Part shown: piece after piece, positions 54,954-63,367 of the stretch
How the letters are laid out: each line of letters starts with the position of its first letter
Numbering within the stretch: position 1 is the stretch's first letter
Assembly (NCBI GenBank): GCA_024641095.1
Contig: JAHEDR010000001.1
Span: 508,387-572,386, forward strand
Direction of reading: 5' to 3'
Source of the DNA: Rhodoluna sp.
GTDB taxonomy: Bacteria; Actinomycetota; Actinomycetes; Actinomycetales; Microbacteriaceae
Length of the DNA stretch: 64,000 nt
Notes under the pieces: model-generated
Told to the model about the DNA's origin: nothing
The model's input: the letters and a program-made list of their open reading frames with translations, nothing else
The model's database searches: none
Position numbers and translations under genes: made by a program

Positions 54954-57900
54954 TTACTCGTATCGGTTGTCTTCTGAGGTGCCGTAGAAGAGGCGCTCGT
55001 AGACGCTTCGTGCGCGACGAGTGAAGGCAAGGTAATCGTCTTCAAGTTGAGTTGCGCTACCGCGTGGGTATTCCAGAATTCTGGCCATGCCCTCGAGCGC
55101 CTTGCGATCGGTTGGCAAAACGTCAATTCGCTTATTCGCCCAAAGCACGCTTGCCGAACGAAGCCTTGAAGCCAGCAACCACGCCTCGCTCAGCACTCGG
55201 GCATCGTGTTCGGCAATCAAACCCTCAGCCACCATCGCGTCAAGCGCCTCGAGAGTCTTAGGCGTTCTGATGGCAGGGTGCTCGTTTCCAAATTGCATTT
55301 GGAACAGCTGCACCAGCCATTCAACGTCACTAAGTGAGCCACGCCCAAGCTTAAGGTGACGCTTTGGGTCTGCACCAAGAGGCAATCGCTCAGTCTCAAC
55401 ACGTGCCTTGATGCGTCGAATCTCCATTGCCGCGCTCTCCGACATTTCACTTGGATAGCGGTACTTATTAATCAACTCAAGGAATTCGTTTCGCAGCTCT
55501 GCGCTGCCTGCAATCGGACGGGCACGGGTTAGCGCCTGAGCCTCCCAGGTGTTTGACCAGCGCTCGTAGTAGGCAGCGTAAGACTCAATTGATCTTGCCA
55601 CAGGGCCGTTCTTACCTTCAGGTCGCAGGTCCAGGTCTAGTTCAAACTCAAGAACCTGATCTGTGGTTAAGCGCTTGAGCTCGGAAATAATTCTTTCGGC
55701 AACTTTTTGCGCAACCTCGCCGGCAACACCAGGCTTAGTTTTATATACACACATGATGTCGGCGTCGGAACCAAAACCAAGTTCCTCACCGCCAAAACGA
55801 CCCATGGCAATAATGCCAAAATCAAGAATTTCGGAAACCTGAGTGCTCGCGATATCGGCACCGTTCAAATCTGTAGCCACTTCCAACATGGCTCGCAAGT
55901 ATTCCGCAGAAAGATCGCTCAGACCTTGAGAAACCTGACCAATGGTCAAGTCACCAAGCACTGCACCCATGGCAATACGAAGAGTTTCACGCCTGCGGAT
56001 ATTCCTAATTGAGTTAGCAGCCGACTCAACGTTTTCGTGTCTTGAAATAATTGCATCAAATTCTGCGGCCAATTCATCTTCGGTCATTGGAATCAGGTCT
56101 TCTGACTTTTCAAACCATGCTGCAGCTTCTGGAATTCGCTCAAACAGATTTGTGGCTAGGCGGCTATTTGAAAGCACCTGCGTCATGCGCTCTGCGGCGC
56201 CACTGGAATCGCGAAGCATTCTCAGATACCAGTGCGACTCACCTAAGTCTTCACTCAACCTTCTAAACGCAAGCAACGCGGCATCAGGGTCAGTGCCCTC
56301 CGAGAACCATTGCAACAGGACCGGCAACAATTGTTTCTGAATTACTGCTCGTCTGGAAAGACCCGAGGTAAGTGCGGCAATGTGATCAAGTGCGCCCTTT
56401 GGATCGCCAAAACCAATTGCGTGAAGTCTGTCTCTAACCTGATCTGAACTCAGTGAAAGACTGTCGTCGCCAAGCTTAGAAACTGCCGAAAGAAGCGGGC
56501 GGTAAAAAATTCTTTGGTGCAGTGCGCGCACTTCAACCTTTGCGCTCTCCCACTTTTCAATCAATCCCTCGGCAGAGAGTTTTACATTCACAGCCCTGGC
56601 CAGCGCTCTGCGCTTTGATTCCGAACTTGGCATCAAATGAGTGCGGCGCATCTCAGAAAGTTGAATGCGGTGTTCTAGCAATCTTAGGAATCGGTAGTGC
56701 GAAGCAAACTCGTTTGCATCACTGCGGCCAATGTAACCGCCCTGCGCCAATGTATGAATGGCTGAGATTGTGTCGCGTTGTCTCACAGTTGAATCGGTTC
56801 GACCGTGCACCAGTTGAAGCAACTGCACGGTGAATTCAATATCTCTAAGCCCACCCGGGCCGAGTTTGATCTGTGAATCAATCTCATTGGCCGGAATGAA
56901 ATCAGTAACTCGCTCGCGCATGCGCTGAACTGATTCAACAAAGTTGTCTCTGGTTGCCGAGGTCCAAACCTTCGGAGCCAAGGCCGCAACGTAGCGTTCA
57001 CCAAGCTCATGGCTACCGGCTAGTGGTCTTGCCTTCAGCAGAGCCTGGAACTCCCAGCTCTGAGCCCAGCGGTCGTAGTAGGCAACATGTGACTCCAGTG
57101 TGCGAACTAGCGCGCCTGACTTACCTTCCGGTCTAAGGTTTGGGTCTACCTGCCAGAGCATTGGCTCACCTGCGGTGCCATCCATCGCGCGCATCATGCG
57201 AGTTGCTAAGCGGGTTGCAATTTCAACCGCTCTTTGAGAATCCAACTCCTCAGTGGCCGACTCCGCAACGTAAATTACGTCAACGTCAGAAATATAGTTG
57301 AGTTCTCTGGCACCACACTTACCCATTGCAATTACCGCAAGCTCAGTTGCATCAACTTCGGCCTCGGTAAATACACCGTGATCCTTGGTTAGCTTCAACT
57401 CCGCTCTGGCAACCTCAAGCCCGGCCTCAATCGCAGCAGCCGCAATGTCAGCCAAAGCCGCGGCCACCTGTGGCTGACCGGCTTGAACATCGGGTTGATT
57501 CAAATCAAAGACGGCAATTTTCAGCAGCTCGCGGCGGTAGGCAACTCGAAGCGCAGACCAAACAACTACAGAATCAAACCCCGATACCAGCAAAGGCCTA
57601 ACGCTGCCAACCAGTGATGCCACGTATTCTTCTGGCGTAGAAAGCACTGCTGGCTTTTCAAAAATCGAAAGAGCTGATGGCTGACGCATCAGAAAGTCGG
57701 TTAGCGTGGTAGATGCACCAAGCAAACTGCAAAGTCGTTTTGCCGAATCATCTTTTTTTAGAAGTTGTTTTATCGGTGCCGGATTTGCGCTTGCTAAATT
57801 CAAGAGCGCGACCAGTGCTTGATCTGGGTCTGCCGCTGTGCCCAACGCAGCCAACGCAGAACGGCCGGAATCCCCTACAAGTTTTACTAGCTCGTCCAAT

Positions 57901-57977
57901 TTGGCAATGGTTCCGCTCAGATCAACGAAGCCAAAACGAGCAAGCTCGGAAAGGCCAGTAGATCTTTCGTTAGCCAT
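54954..57977 (-). CDS. glnE: Bifunctional glutamine synthetase adenylyltransferase/deadenylase
   Basis: 1007 aa. Two nucleotidyltransferase domains in tandem: MGKCGARELNYISDVDVIYV (about 215-235, deadenylase half) and MGRFGGEELGFGSDADIMCVY (about 725-745, adenylylating half), each with the G-x(n)-SDxD metal pattern and a C-terminal helical bundle. It adenylylates the GlnA Tyr in response to glutamine. The gene starts 29 bp after the glnA2 stop and converges on glnA. Confidence 0.96.
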   Translation of the reverse strand: MANERSTGLSELARFGFVDLSGTIAKLDELVKLVGDSGRSALAALGTAADPDQALVALLNLASANPAPIKQLLKKDDSAKRLCSLLGASTTLTDFLMRQPSALSIFEKPAVLSTPEEYVASLVGSVRPLLVSGFDSVVVWSALRVAYRRELLKIAVFDLNQPDVQAGQPQVAAALADIAAAAIEAGLEVARAELKLTKDHGVFTEAEVDATELAVIAMGKCGARELNYISDVDVIYVAESATEELDSQRAVEIATRLATRMMRAMDGTAGEPMLWQVDPNLRPEGKSGALVRTLESHVAYYDRWAQSWEFQALLKARPLAGSHELGERYVAALAPKVWTSATRDNFVESVQRMRERVTDFIPANEIDSQIKLGPGGLRDIEFTVQLLQLVHGRTDSTVRQRDTISAIHTLAQGGYIGRSDANEFASHYRFLRLLEHRIQLSEMRRTHLMPSSESKRRALARAVNVKLSAEGLIEKWESAKVEVRALHQRIFYRPLLSAVSKLGDDSLSLSSDQVRDRLHAIGFGDPKGALDHIAALTSGLSRRAVIQKQLLPVLLQWFSEGTDPDAALLAFRRLSEDLGESHWYLRMLRDSSGAAERMTQVLSNSRLATNLFERIPEAAAWFEKSEDLIPMTEDELAAEFDAIISRHENVESAANSIRNIRRRETLRIAMGAVLGDLTIGQVSQGLSDLSAEYLRAMLEVATDLNGADIASTQVSEILDFGIIAMGRFGGEELGFGSDADIMCVYKTKPGVAGEVAQKVAERIISELKRLTTDQVLEFELDLDLRPEGKNGPVARSIESYAAYYERWSNTWEAQALTRARPIAGSAELRNEFLELINKYRYPSEMSESAAMEIRRIKARVETERLPLGADPKRHLKLGRGSLSDVEWLVQLFQMQFGNEHPAIRTPKTLEALDAMVAEGLIAEHDARVLSEAWLLASRLRSASVLWANKRIDVLPTDRKALEGMARILEYPRGSATQLEDDYLAFTRRARSVYERLFYGTSEDNRYE

Positions 57978-58006
57978 TTACGGGCGCTATTTCTAAAAGC
58001 CCTAAC

Positions 58007-59347
58007 CTAAAGTGTCTCTAGGTTTTGCTTCAACTCAAACGGAGTAACCTGCGAACGGTATTCACTCCACTCGCGACGCTTGTTTGCGAGTACATAAGAG
58101 AACACCTCTTCGCCAAGAGTTTCGGCAACGAGCTCAGATTCCTCTAACTTGCGAATCGCGTGGTCAAGGCTCTGCGGAAGTGGCTGAATGCCCATTGCGC
58201 GGCGCTCGGCGTCGTTCAGTGCCCAAACATTGTCTTCGGTCTCTGCAGGGAGCGGGTATTCCTCTTCAATGCCCTTGAGTCCGGCGTTCAACAGCAGCGC
58301 GTATGCCAAGTAAGGGTTTGCGGCTGAATCAATTGCACGGTACTCAATACGAGACGAGTTTCCTTTGTCTGGTTTGTATAGAGGCACGCGAATCAATGCT
58401 GAACGGTTGTTGTGACCCCAGCAAACAAAGCTTGGAGCCTCGCCACCACCCCAGAGGCGCTTGTATGAGTTCACGTACTGGTTAGTAACTGCGGTGATTT
58501 CTGGAGCGTGCTTTAGCAAACCGGCAATGAAGTGCTTTGCGGTCTTAGACAGGTGGTACTGAGAACTTGGATCAAAGAACGCATTTGTGTCACCCTCAAA
58601 GAGTGACATGTGAGTGTGCATTCCAGAACCTGGGTGCTGAGTAAATGGCTTTGGCATGAAAGTTGCGTAAACACCCTGCTCGATCGCAACTTCCTTAATC
58701 ACGGTGCGGAAAGTCATGATGTTGTCTGCCATGGTCAGTGCATCGGCATAGCGAAGGTCAATTTCATTCTGCCCCGGCCCACCCTCGTGGTGGCTGAACT
58801 CAACCGAGATACCAAGCTGCTCAAGCATCGAAACTGCGCGACGACGGAAATCGTGTGCGGTTCCACCCGGAACGTTATCGAAGTAACCAGCGTTGTCTAC
58901 CGGAACTGGTTCACCCTTGGCATCAAGCTGAGTTGACTTCAAAAGGTAGAACTCAATCTCTGGGTGAATGTAGAACGAGAATCCACGATCCGAGGCCTTG
59001 GCAAGAGCACGTCGCAGTACATTGCGAGGATCCGCAGCGGCAGGCTGACCATCTGGCGTCTGAATGTCGCAGAACATGCGCGCGGTAGGGTCAATCTCTC
59101 CGCGCCAAGGCAAAATTTGGAATGTGCTTGGGTCTGGCTGGGCCAGCATATCGGCCTCATATGTGCGGGCAAGACCCTCAATCGCTGAGCCGTCAAAGCC
59201 CAAACCTTCAGCAAAAGCGCCCTCAACCTCGGCCGGGGCGATGGCCACAGACTTCAAAGTACCCGCTACGTCAGTGAACCAAAGGCGCACAAACTTTACG
59301 CCTCGCTCCTCAATTGTGCGAAGTACGAAATCGCGCTGTCTTTCCAT
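58007..59347 (-). CDS. glnA2: Glutamine synthetase-like GlnA2
   Basis: 446 aa. GS motifs GLGFDGSAIEGLA, EFSHHEGGPGQNEIDLRY, GMHTHMSLF and FVCWGHNNRSALIRVP. The region that carries the adenylylation Tyr in GlnA reads NVWALNDAERR here, so it cannot be a GlnE substrate in the same way. This matches the known actinobacterial GlnA2 type. GAGAGAGG precedes the ATG. It may assimilate ammonia constitutively or use another amine acceptor. Confidence 0.94.
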   Translation of the reverse strand: MERQRDFVLRTIEERGVKFVRLWFTDVAGTLKSVAIAPAEVEGAFAEGLGFDGSAIEGLARTYEADMLAQPDPSTFQILPWRGEIDPTARMFCDIQTPDGQPAAADPRNVLRRALAKASDRGFSFYIHPEIEFYLLKSTQLDAKGEPVPVDNAGYFDNVPGGTAHDFRRRAVSMLEQLGISVEFSHHEGGPGQNEIDLRYADALTMADNIMTFRTVIKEVAIEQGVYATFMPKPFTQHPGSGMHTHMSLFEGDTNAFFDPSSQYHLSKTAKHFIAGLLKHAPEITAVTNQYVNSYKRLWGGGEAPSFVCWGHNNRSALIRVPLYKPDKGNSSRIEYRAIDSAANPYLAYALLLNAGLKGIEEEYPLPAETEDNVWALNDAERRAMGIQPLPQSLDHAIRKLEESELVAETLGEEVFSYVLANKRREWSEYRSQVTPFELKQNLETL

Positions 59348-59373
59348 CGGGAAATCCTCTCTCTTGCTCCTAC

Positions 59374-59379
59374 TAGGCT
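59374..59379 (+). promoter_or_regulatory. -10 element for leaderless nadE transcript
   Basis: TAGGCT followed by 7 nt and the ATG at 59387. It overlaps the glnA2 -10 on the other strand by five bases. Confidence 0.55.
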
Positions 59380-59380
59380 A
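59375..59380 (-). promoter_or_regulatory. -10 element of the glnA2-glnE promoter
   Basis: TAGCCT on the minus strand would start transcription near 59368, with a leader of about 20 nt carrying the GAGAGAGG site of glnA2. Confidence 0.45.
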
Positions 59381-59386
59381 ATGGTT

Positions 59387-61045
59387 ATGCCGAAAGTTCG
59401 CCTAGCTCTGGCTCAGACCAACCCCGTAGTTGGCGATATTGACGCAAACTCAAACCTAGCTTTCGAAGCCGTTGTGGCCGCAGCTAAAGCAGGCGCCGAT
59501 TTGGTGCTTTTTGGCGAGATGGCAATCACCGGCTACCCAATTGAAGACCTAGCCGCGCGCGAATCCTTTGTGCGCCAGGCCGAGACCGCAGTTCAAGACC
59601 TTGCCCTAAAGCTTCAGGCCGCTGGCCACGGTGAAATTGCAGTGGTTATTGGCCACCCGGCGCTTGCCACACAAAGAGAAACGCACAATTGGGCAATTGC
59701 TCAGAACTGCGCGAGTGTGCTGCTTGCTGGCAAGACCGTTGGCAAATACGCCAAGCACCACCTACCTAACTATTCAGTTTTTGACGAATACCGAATTTTC
59801 GTTCCTGGCAATGACCTGCTGACTTTTGAATTCAAGGAGCTGAAGTTTGCAACCCTGATCTGCGAAGACATTTGGCAAAAGGGTGGGCCGGTTGCTCAGT
59901 TGCAGAATTCAAACACCGACGTTGTGCTGGTACTAAACGGATCACCATTTGAGATCGATAAAGACGACAAGCGCTTTGAACTGGTGCGTGATTTGGCCAA
60001 TTCAAGTTCAGCAGCGGTCGCCTACGTGAACTTGGTGGGCGGTCAGGATGACCTGGTCCTTGACGGTGACTCACTTTTGGTTGATAGCTCGGGCAAGCTA
60101 ATTGGTCGTGCCGCGCAATTCGAGTCAGACCTGGTGCTATTTGATGTTGAGTCAAAAAGCCAAATTGATGCGGTAACCACCGCGCGAGTTAAGAAAACCG
60201 ATGACCTTGCCCAGATTTGGAACGCACTAGTCCTAGGTCTTCGCGACTACGTTGAAAAGAATAATTTCAAGTCGGTAATTTTGGGACTCAGCGGTGGAAT
60301 TGATTCAGCCGTATGTGCCGCTATAGCTGCAGATGCAATCGGAGCCGACCGCGTATTTGGTGTTTCAATGCCAAGCAAATATTCTTCTGATCATTCAAGA
60401 AGCGATGCCGATGATTCAGCCGAGCGTATCGGATTGAATTTCAGAACCGAGCCAATTGCCGACTTCGTATCGGTATTTGAAAATCAACTTGGCCTAGATG
60501 GCATTGCCGCCGAAAACCTTCAAGCACGCATGCGCGGAGTTATTTTGATGGGCCTGAGCAATGCCGAGGGTCACCTGACTTTGACTACCGGTAACAAGAC
60601 TGAGCTTGCCGTTGGTTACAGCACGATCTACGGAGATTCAGTTGGTGGCTTTGCACCAATCAAGGACGTTGAAAAGACTTTGGTTTGGAAATTGGCAAAG
60701 TGGCGCAACGAACTTGCCGAGGCATCGGGCCAGACTTCCCCGATTCCTGAGAACTCAATTTCAAAACCGCCTTCCGCAGAGCTTCGCCCAGATCAAACAG
60801 ATCAAGATAGCCTGCCTGAGTACGAGCTTTTGGACGAACTGCTTGACGCATATGTTGAACGCCGCCTAGGCCGAGACGAGATCTTGAAACTTGGTTTCGA
60901 AGCAGCTGTTGTTGACCGAATCATTTCACTTGTTGACCGAGCCGAATGGAAACGTCGACAGGGCGCAATTGGGCCAAAGATCACTGGCATGGCTTTTGGT
61001 CGCGACCGCAGGCTTCCGATCACAAATCATTCACACTCAAAGTAA
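59387..61045 (+). CDS. nadE: Glutamine-dependent NAD+ synthetase
   Basis: 552 aa from the ATG at 59387; the ATG two codons upstream is also in frame, but the -10 spacing of 7 nt fits this one. An N-terminal nitrilase-type glutaminase domain has the catalytic Glu in FGEMAITGYP (about 43), Lys in KYAKHHLPNY (~125) and Cys in TLICEDIW (~158). The C-terminal synthetase has the PP-loop LGLSGGIDSA near 298. It converts deamido-NAD to NAD using glutamine nitrogen, linking it to the nitrogen genes nearby. Confidence 0.95.
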   Translation: MPKVRLALAQTNPVVGDIDANSNLAFEAVVAAAKAGADLVLFGEMAITGYPIEDLAARESFVRQAETAVQDLALKLQAAGHGEIAVVIGHPALATQRETHNWAIAQNCASVLLAGKTVGKYAKHHLPNYSVFDEYRIFVPGNDLLTFEFKELKFATLICEDIWQKGGPVAQLQNSNTDVVLVLNGSPFEIDKDDKRFELVRDLANSSSAAVAYVNLVGGQDDLVLDGDSLLVDSSGKLIGRAAQFESDLVLFDVESKSQIDAVTTARVKKTDDLAQIWNALVLGLRDYVEKNNFKSVILGLSGGIDSAVCAAIAADAIGADRVFGVSMPSKYSSDHSRSDADDSAERIGLNFRTEPIADFVSVFENQLGLDGIAAENLQARMRGVILMGLSNAEGHLTLTTGNKTELAVGYSTIYGDSVGGFAPIKDVEKTLVWKLAKWRNELAEASGQTSPIPENSISKPPSAELRPDQTDQDSLPEYELLDELLDAYVERRLGRDEILKLGFEAAVVDRIISLVDRAEWKRRQGAIGPKITGMAFGRDRRLPITNHSHSK

Positions 61046-61068
61046 TCAACTAATAAACAGGAGTAATC

Positions 61069-61461
61069 ATGGCAGCAGACAAACTAATCTCTAGCGGAGG
61101 TCCTTGGGAATCCGTAATTGGTTACTCTCGTGCAACTGTGGCCGGTGAGTACGTTCACATATCTGGTTCTACTGCAACCGTTGACGGCGAGCTGCAGCAC
61201 AAGGGTGATGCCTACGGTCAAACACTGGTCACTCTTAATGAGGTCATTGCCAAGGCCCTGGCTCAGGTTGGCTACACGCTTGCCGACGTAGTGCGCTCAC
61301 GTGTGTATCTGGCAAATGCCGAGGACATGGATGCGGTTGGCAAGGCTCACGGAGAAGTATTCGGAGAGATTCGCCCTGCAGCAACCATGCTCGCGGGAAT
61401 CCAGTTCATCAATAAAGACATGCTCGTTGAAATTGAAGTAGATGCCTGGAAGCGCGCTTAA
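61069..61461 (+). CDS. RidA/YjgF family protein
   Basis: 130 aa. The fold pattern has VIGYSRATVAGEYVHISGSTA near the N-terminus and VRSRVYLANAEDMDAVGKAHGEVFGEIRPAATML, ending in VEIEVDAWKR. The conserved Arg of active deaminases appears in this last block (IRPAATML). RidA hydrolyses reactive enamine/imine intermediates, but the group here is not certain. AGGAG lies before the ATG. It precedes panB by 3 bp. Confidence 0.88.
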   Translation: MAADKLISSGGPWESVIGYSRATVAGEYVHISGSTATVDGELQHKGDAYGQTLVTLNEVIAKALAQVGYTLADVVRSRVYLANAEDMDAVGKAHGEVFGEIRPAATMLAGIQFINKDMLVEIEVDAWKRA

Positions 61462-61464
61462 TAA

Positions 61465-62289
61465 ATGACCGCAAACTCTGCACCAAACCCAAAGCTAGTA
61501 CGCACAGCACACCTAAGAGAATTTAAGGATGCTGGACACAAGTTCAGCTGTCTAACTAGCTACGATCATCTAACCGCTGGAATCTTTGACGAGGCTGGCA
61601 TTGAAGTTATTTTGGTTGGCGACTCGGCAGCGAATAATTCTTTGGGCTACACCAGCACTCTGCCAATCACCGTTGAAGAGTTGGTTATTTTTGGTCGCGC
61701 GGTAGCAAGCGCTGCAAAGCGTGCACTAGTTGTCGTTGACATGCCTTTTGGTTCCTACGAGACCGGGCCTGCAGATGCGCTAATGAATGCAATTCACATT
61801 ATGAAAGCAACCGGTGCAGCTGCGGTAAAGCTTGAGGGCGGGCTGCGAAGCGCGGCACAAATCAAAGCAATCGTTGAAGCTGGAATTCCAGTGATGGCGC
61901 ACATTGGGTTTACTCCGCAAAGCGTAAATGGCCTGGGCGGATTTAAGGTTCAGGGCCGCGGCGATAGCGCCGATGAGCTCCTTGCCGATGCGCTAGCCGT
62001 GCAAGAAGCCGGTGCCTTTGCCGTGGTGATTGAAATGGCTCCAACTGCAATCTCCAAAAAGATTTCCAAGGAGTTAGCAATTCCAACCATTGGTATTGGT
62101 GCCGGGGCAAACACCGATGGACAAATTTTGGTGTGGACCGACTTTGCTGGGCTAAATGGCAGTGCAGTTCCAAAATTCGTAAAGTTGTACGCAAACTTCA
62201 AAGACGAACTTCTTGCTGCTGCTAAGGAATTTAGAAGTGAAGTTGCATCTGGCGCCTTCCCTTCAAAAGATCACTCTTTCGAAAACTAG
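61465..62289 (+). CDS. panB: 3-methyl-2-oxobutanoate hydroxymethyltransferase
   Basis: 274 aa. TIM-barrel enzyme of pantothenate synthesis. SCLTSYDHLTAGIFDEAGIEVILVGDSAANN, VVDMPFGSYE, VKLEGG and AHIGFTPQSVNGLGGFKVQG are present with the metal Asp and catalytic Glu. It forms ketopantoate. Only panB of the pathway is in this window. It starts directly after the RidA stop. Confidence 0.97.
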   Translation: MTANSAPNPKLVRTAHLREFKDAGHKFSCLTSYDHLTAGIFDEAGIEVILVGDSAANNSLGYTSTLPITVEELVIFGRAVASAAKRALVVVDMPFGSYETGPADALMNAIHIMKATGAAAVKLEGGLRSAAQIKAIVEAGIPVMAHIGFTPQSVNGLGGFKVQGRGDSADELLADALAVQEAGAFAVVIEMAPTAISKKISKELAIPTIGIGAGANTDGQILVWTDFAGLNGSAVPKFVKLYANFKDELLAAAKEFRSEVASGAFPSKDHSFEN

Positions 62290-62471
62290 TCGCGCTCTTT
62301 TTCTTCTTCTTCGCGCCAAGCTGCAGCGCGCTTGGCAATCACATCAGGTGCACGTTCCGCCTCTTCGCGAGTGGCAAACGGCCCAAGCCTATGCAGCGCG
62401 ATTGACTGCTTACCAACCTCAACCTGACCGGTGTGGGTGTTAAACCAGTATTCAACCTCTTGTTCTTGCAT
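62286..62471 (-). CDS. Small SPOR-domain-like protein
   Basis: 61 aa. It matches the short actinobacterial SPOR-like family: [31 protein letters not shown] and a charged helical end. No signal peptide. SPOR domains bind denuded peptidoglycan in longer proteins, but this cytoplasmic-looking version has no known function. It is divergent from map across only 12 bp and overlaps the panB stop by 4 bp. TAGAGT lies 7 nt before its ATG. Confidence 0.75.
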   Translation of the reverse strand: MQEQEVEYWFNTHTGQVEVGKQSIALHRLGPFATREEAERAPDVIAKRAAAWREEEEKERD

Positions 62472-62476
62472 AGACT
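62471..62476 (+). promoter_or_regulatory. -10 element for leaderless map transcript
   Basis: TAGACT followed by 7 nt and the ATG at 62484. It begins inside the ATG of the divergent SPOR gene. Confidence 0.6.
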
Positions 62477-62478
62477 GA

Positions 62479-62484
62479 ACTCTA
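62479..62484 (-). promoter_or_regulatory. -10 element for leaderless SPOR-protein transcript
   Basis: TAGAGT on the minus strand, 7 nt before the ATG at 62471. It begins inside the ATG of the divergent map gene. Confidence 0.55.
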
Positions 62485-63353
62485 TGCCACGCGATTCACA
62501 AACCGGGTACCTGACCCAAGGTAAATTAAGCCCAACCCGATTTGTTCCTTCGGACATTGCACGCCCCGAATACGTGGGCAAACCAGCACCTGCTAAAAAC
62601 ACCAAGGGCGACGTTCGCACCCCTGAAGAAGTTGAACAGATTAGAGCGGCAGGAAAAATTGCAGCTCAGGCAATTGAACTGGTTGGCCAAAATGCAAAGC
62701 CGGGAATCACAACCGACGAACTAGACCGAATTGGTCACGAATTTTTAGTTGCCAATGGCGCCTACCCTTCTACCCTGGGTTACCGCGGTTACCCAAAGTC
62801 GCTCTGCTCATCGGTGAACGAAGTAATTTGCCACGGTATCCCCGACGACACTGTGCTTCAAGAAGGTGACATCGTCAACATTGACATCACCGCGTTCAAA
62901 AATGGCTTCCACGGGGACAGCAATCAAACCTTCATGGTGGGAGAAGTTAGACCTGAAATTAAAGATTTGGTTGAACGCACTCACGAAGCAATGATGCGTG
63001 GAATCAACGCGGCTCTCCCAGGGCGCCAACTCAATATCATTGGTCGAGCAATTGAGGCTTACGCAAAACGCTTCAACTATGGAGTGGTGCGAGACTTCAC
63101 CGGTCACGGAATTGGTGAATCATTTCACTCAGGATTGATCATTCCGCATTACGACTCTGCACCCGCCTACGGCGATGAAATTAAAGCTGGCATGGTTTTC
63201 ACGATTGAACCAATGCTTACTCTTGGCACTCACGAATGGGACATGTGGCCAGACAACTGGACCGTTGTCACAAAAGATAAGAGCATAACAGCGCAGTTCG
63301 AACACACCATTGTCATCACCGAGAATGGTCCTGAAATCTTGACCCTTCCATAG
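62484..63353 (+). CDS. map: Type I methionine aminopeptidase
   Basis: 289 aa from the ATG at 62484. A ~40-residue N-terminal extension with a proline-rich patch ([13 protein letters not shown]), as in mycobacterial MapB, is followed by the pita-bread domain. Metal ligands: Asp in VNIDITAF, Asp in HGDSNQTF, His in FTGHGIGE, Glu in FTIEPML and Glu in AQFEHT. The His in EVICHGIPD completes the site. It removes initiator methionine. Confidence 0.96.
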   Translation: MPRDSQTGYLTQGKLSPTRFVPSDIARPEYVGKPAPAKNTKGDVRTPEEVEQIRAAGKIAAQAIELVGQNAKPGITTDELDRIGHEFLVANGAYPSTLGYRGYPKSLCSSVNEVICHGIPDDTVLQEGDIVNIDITAFKNGFHGDSNQTFMVGEVRPEIKDLVERTHEAMMRGINAALPGRQLNIIGRAIEAYAKRFNYGVVRDFTGHGIGESFHSGLIIPHYDSAPAYGDEIKAGMVFTIEPMLTLGTHEWDMWPDNWTVVTKDKSITAQFEHTIVITENGPEILTLP

Positions 63354-63367
63354 CAAGATAGGTAGTT

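Noticed and set aside
63354-63359. CAAGAT as a leaderless -10 of ppgK
   Set aside because: The hexamer is a poor match and the 8-nt spacing differs from the clear cases.
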